Below are positions 5,053-5,836 of a DNA stretch of 5,836 bases, one piece after another. Numbering within the stretch: position 1 is the first letter of the stretch; every line of letters begins with the position of its first letter. Both the position numbers and the translations under genes were made by a program. Under the pieces are notes generated by a model, which saw nothing but the letters and a program-made list of their open reading frames with translations, made no database searches and was not told the origin of the DNA. The DNA is from Actinomycetota bacterium (GTDB lineage: Bacteria > Actinomycetota > Acidimicrobiia > Acidimicrobiales > Microtrichaceae). The stretch lies in the NCBI GenBank assembly GCA_018268735.1, contig JAFDWA010000124.1, positions 1 to 5,836 of the forward strand, written 5' to 3'.

Positions 5053-5836
5053 ATGAAGCTGCGACGGGTGTTCCTGACGGTGTTCGGGGCCACTGCCCTG
5101 GTGATGTTGGCAGCGTGCACGCCGCCAGACGACGGAGGTGGGACCACCACCACGACCACGACCGTCTCCGGTGCTCCGGTGGCGGTCGCGAGCGCCGCTC
5201 CGACGGTCGGTGATGCACCGCTCGACGTGGTGTTCGACTCCACCGGGTCCAGCCCCGGCACGGGAACCGGCCTGACCTACACCTGGGACTTCGGCGACGG
5301 CAGCCCGACTGCGACCGGCACGACCGCGACCCACACCTACGCGGCCGGCAACTTCACGGCGACGCTCACGATGACGAGCTCCGCGGGGACCTCGACGTCA
5401 CCCGGCATCGCCATCACCTCGAACGTCGACCCGAACCCCAAGTTCTACGTCCGACCCGCCGGCACCGACTCGGGCACCTGCGGACCGAAGGCCGATCCGT
5501 GTGCGACGATCGGGCAGGCGCAGACCAACGCGGTCGCCAACGGCGGCATCCACCTGATCCGGGTGGCGGGCGGCAACTACAACGGACCGCTCAGCGTCGT
5601 GTCGAACATGGAGATCAGCGGCGGGTGGGCGCAGGACTTCAGCGCCTACGGCGTCGGCGAGATCACCGCGATCAACGGTACGGGCACCGCAGTTCCGGTC
5701 ACGTTCGCCGGGGTCAGCAACTCGAAGCTCAACGGCGTCAACGTGCAGGGTGCGACCCGCTCCGGTGGTGACGCCGTCGGCCTCCTCGTCAACGGCGGGT
5801 CGACCGGGATCGCGATCGGCTCGAACGACACGCCCC
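5053..5836 (+). CDS. PKD-domain lipoprotein with probable beta-helix region, 3'-truncated by the window
   Basis: The frame is open from ATG at 5053 to the window edge, giving 261 complete codons with no stop. It encodes a signal peptide (KLRR, then a hydrophobic run from V6) ending in the lipobox LAAC, with lipidated C22. A linker with seven consecutive Thr (31-37) spaces the protein from the membrane. Residues about 41-122 form a PKD domain, with WDFGDGSP at 78-85 and HTYAAGNFTATLTM at 94-107. FYVRPAGTDSGTCG (131-144), PCATIGQA (149-156), VAGGNYNG (171-178) and ISGGW then resemble the start of DUF1565/parallel beta-helix repeats found in secreted bacterial proteins; C143 and C150 could form a disulfide. 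The start is supported by GGAGGG with a 5-base gap. PKD and beta-helix modules suggest an extracytoplasmic binding, adhesion or polysaccharide-related role, but no catalytic residues can be assigned. It is divergent from the thiolase and probably functionally separate. Confidence 0.88.
   Translation, partial: MKLRRVFLTVFGATALVMLAACTPPDDGGGTTTTTTTVSGAPVAVASAAPTVGDAPLDVVFDSTGSSPGTGTGLTYTWDFGDGSPTATGTTATHTYAAGNFTATLTMTSSAGTSTSPGIAITSNVDPNPKFYVRPAGTDSGTCGPKADPCATIGQAQTNAVANGGIHLIRVAGGNYNGPLSVVSNMEISGGWAQDFSAYGVGEITAINGTGTAVPVTFAGVSNSKLNGVNVQGATRSGGDAVGLLVNGGSTGIAIGSNDTP

Noticed and set aside
4891..5334. Minus-strand frames opposite the start of the lipoprotein gene
   Set aside because: They lack a Shine-Dalgarno site and known motifs and lie opposite a frame with a clear signal peptide, lipobox and PKD domain.

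Overview
The window is very GC-rich (about two thirds G+C by eye), with strong third-position G/C bias, GTG as well as ATG starts and short purine-rich Shine-Dalgarno sites. The gene content is an Rv2913c-type amidohydrolase, a luciferase-like flavin oxidoreductase and a FadA-type thiolase beside a lipoprotein gene. This fits a high-GC actinobacterium, perhaps a lineage near Acidimicrobiia or Mycobacteriales, but the assignment is inferred from style and content and not proven.

Layout: four genes lie head-to-tail on the minus strand. In transcription order they are an acetyl-CoA C-acyltransferase/thiolase (4768 to 3623), an LLM-class flavin-dependent oxidoreductase (3456 to 2245), an N-acyl-D-amino-acid deacylase-family amidohydrolase (2194 to 536) and a small DUF2085-like membrane protein (503 to 51). 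The last three are separated by only 50 and 32 bases and look like one operon. It ends in a 10-bp GC-rich hairpin that overlaps the final stop codon. A 166-base gap separates the thiolase from the operon. On the plus strand a lipoprotein gene with a PKD domain and the start of a likely beta-helix begins at 5053 and runs off the right edge. The 284-base space between it and the thiolase is a divergent regulatory region.

The most unusual part is the 166-base thiolase/LLM gap. It holds five copies of a 12-bp motif (RCYCGAACACGG) spaced every 17, 17, 17 and 16 bases. In the next 17-bp slot, exactly in register, lies a palindrome, AGAACGTGTTCT. This is nearly identical to the published operator of the mycobacterial steroid-catabolism repressor KstR (TNNAACNNGTTNNA). 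The palindrome abuts a TAAAGT -10-like hexamer that would serve the LLM operon, and it shares the heptamer CGTGTTC with every repeat, in inverted orientation. This suggests a repressor-controlled promoter with an upstream array of half-operator-like elements.

Working model (inference): a thiolase, a flavin-dependent monooxygenase/dehydrogenase and an amidohydrolase act in breakdown of a lipid-, steroid- or amide-containing compound under a TetR-type repressor. The substrate cannot be read from the sequence. The divergent lipoprotein is probably a separate surface-protein function.
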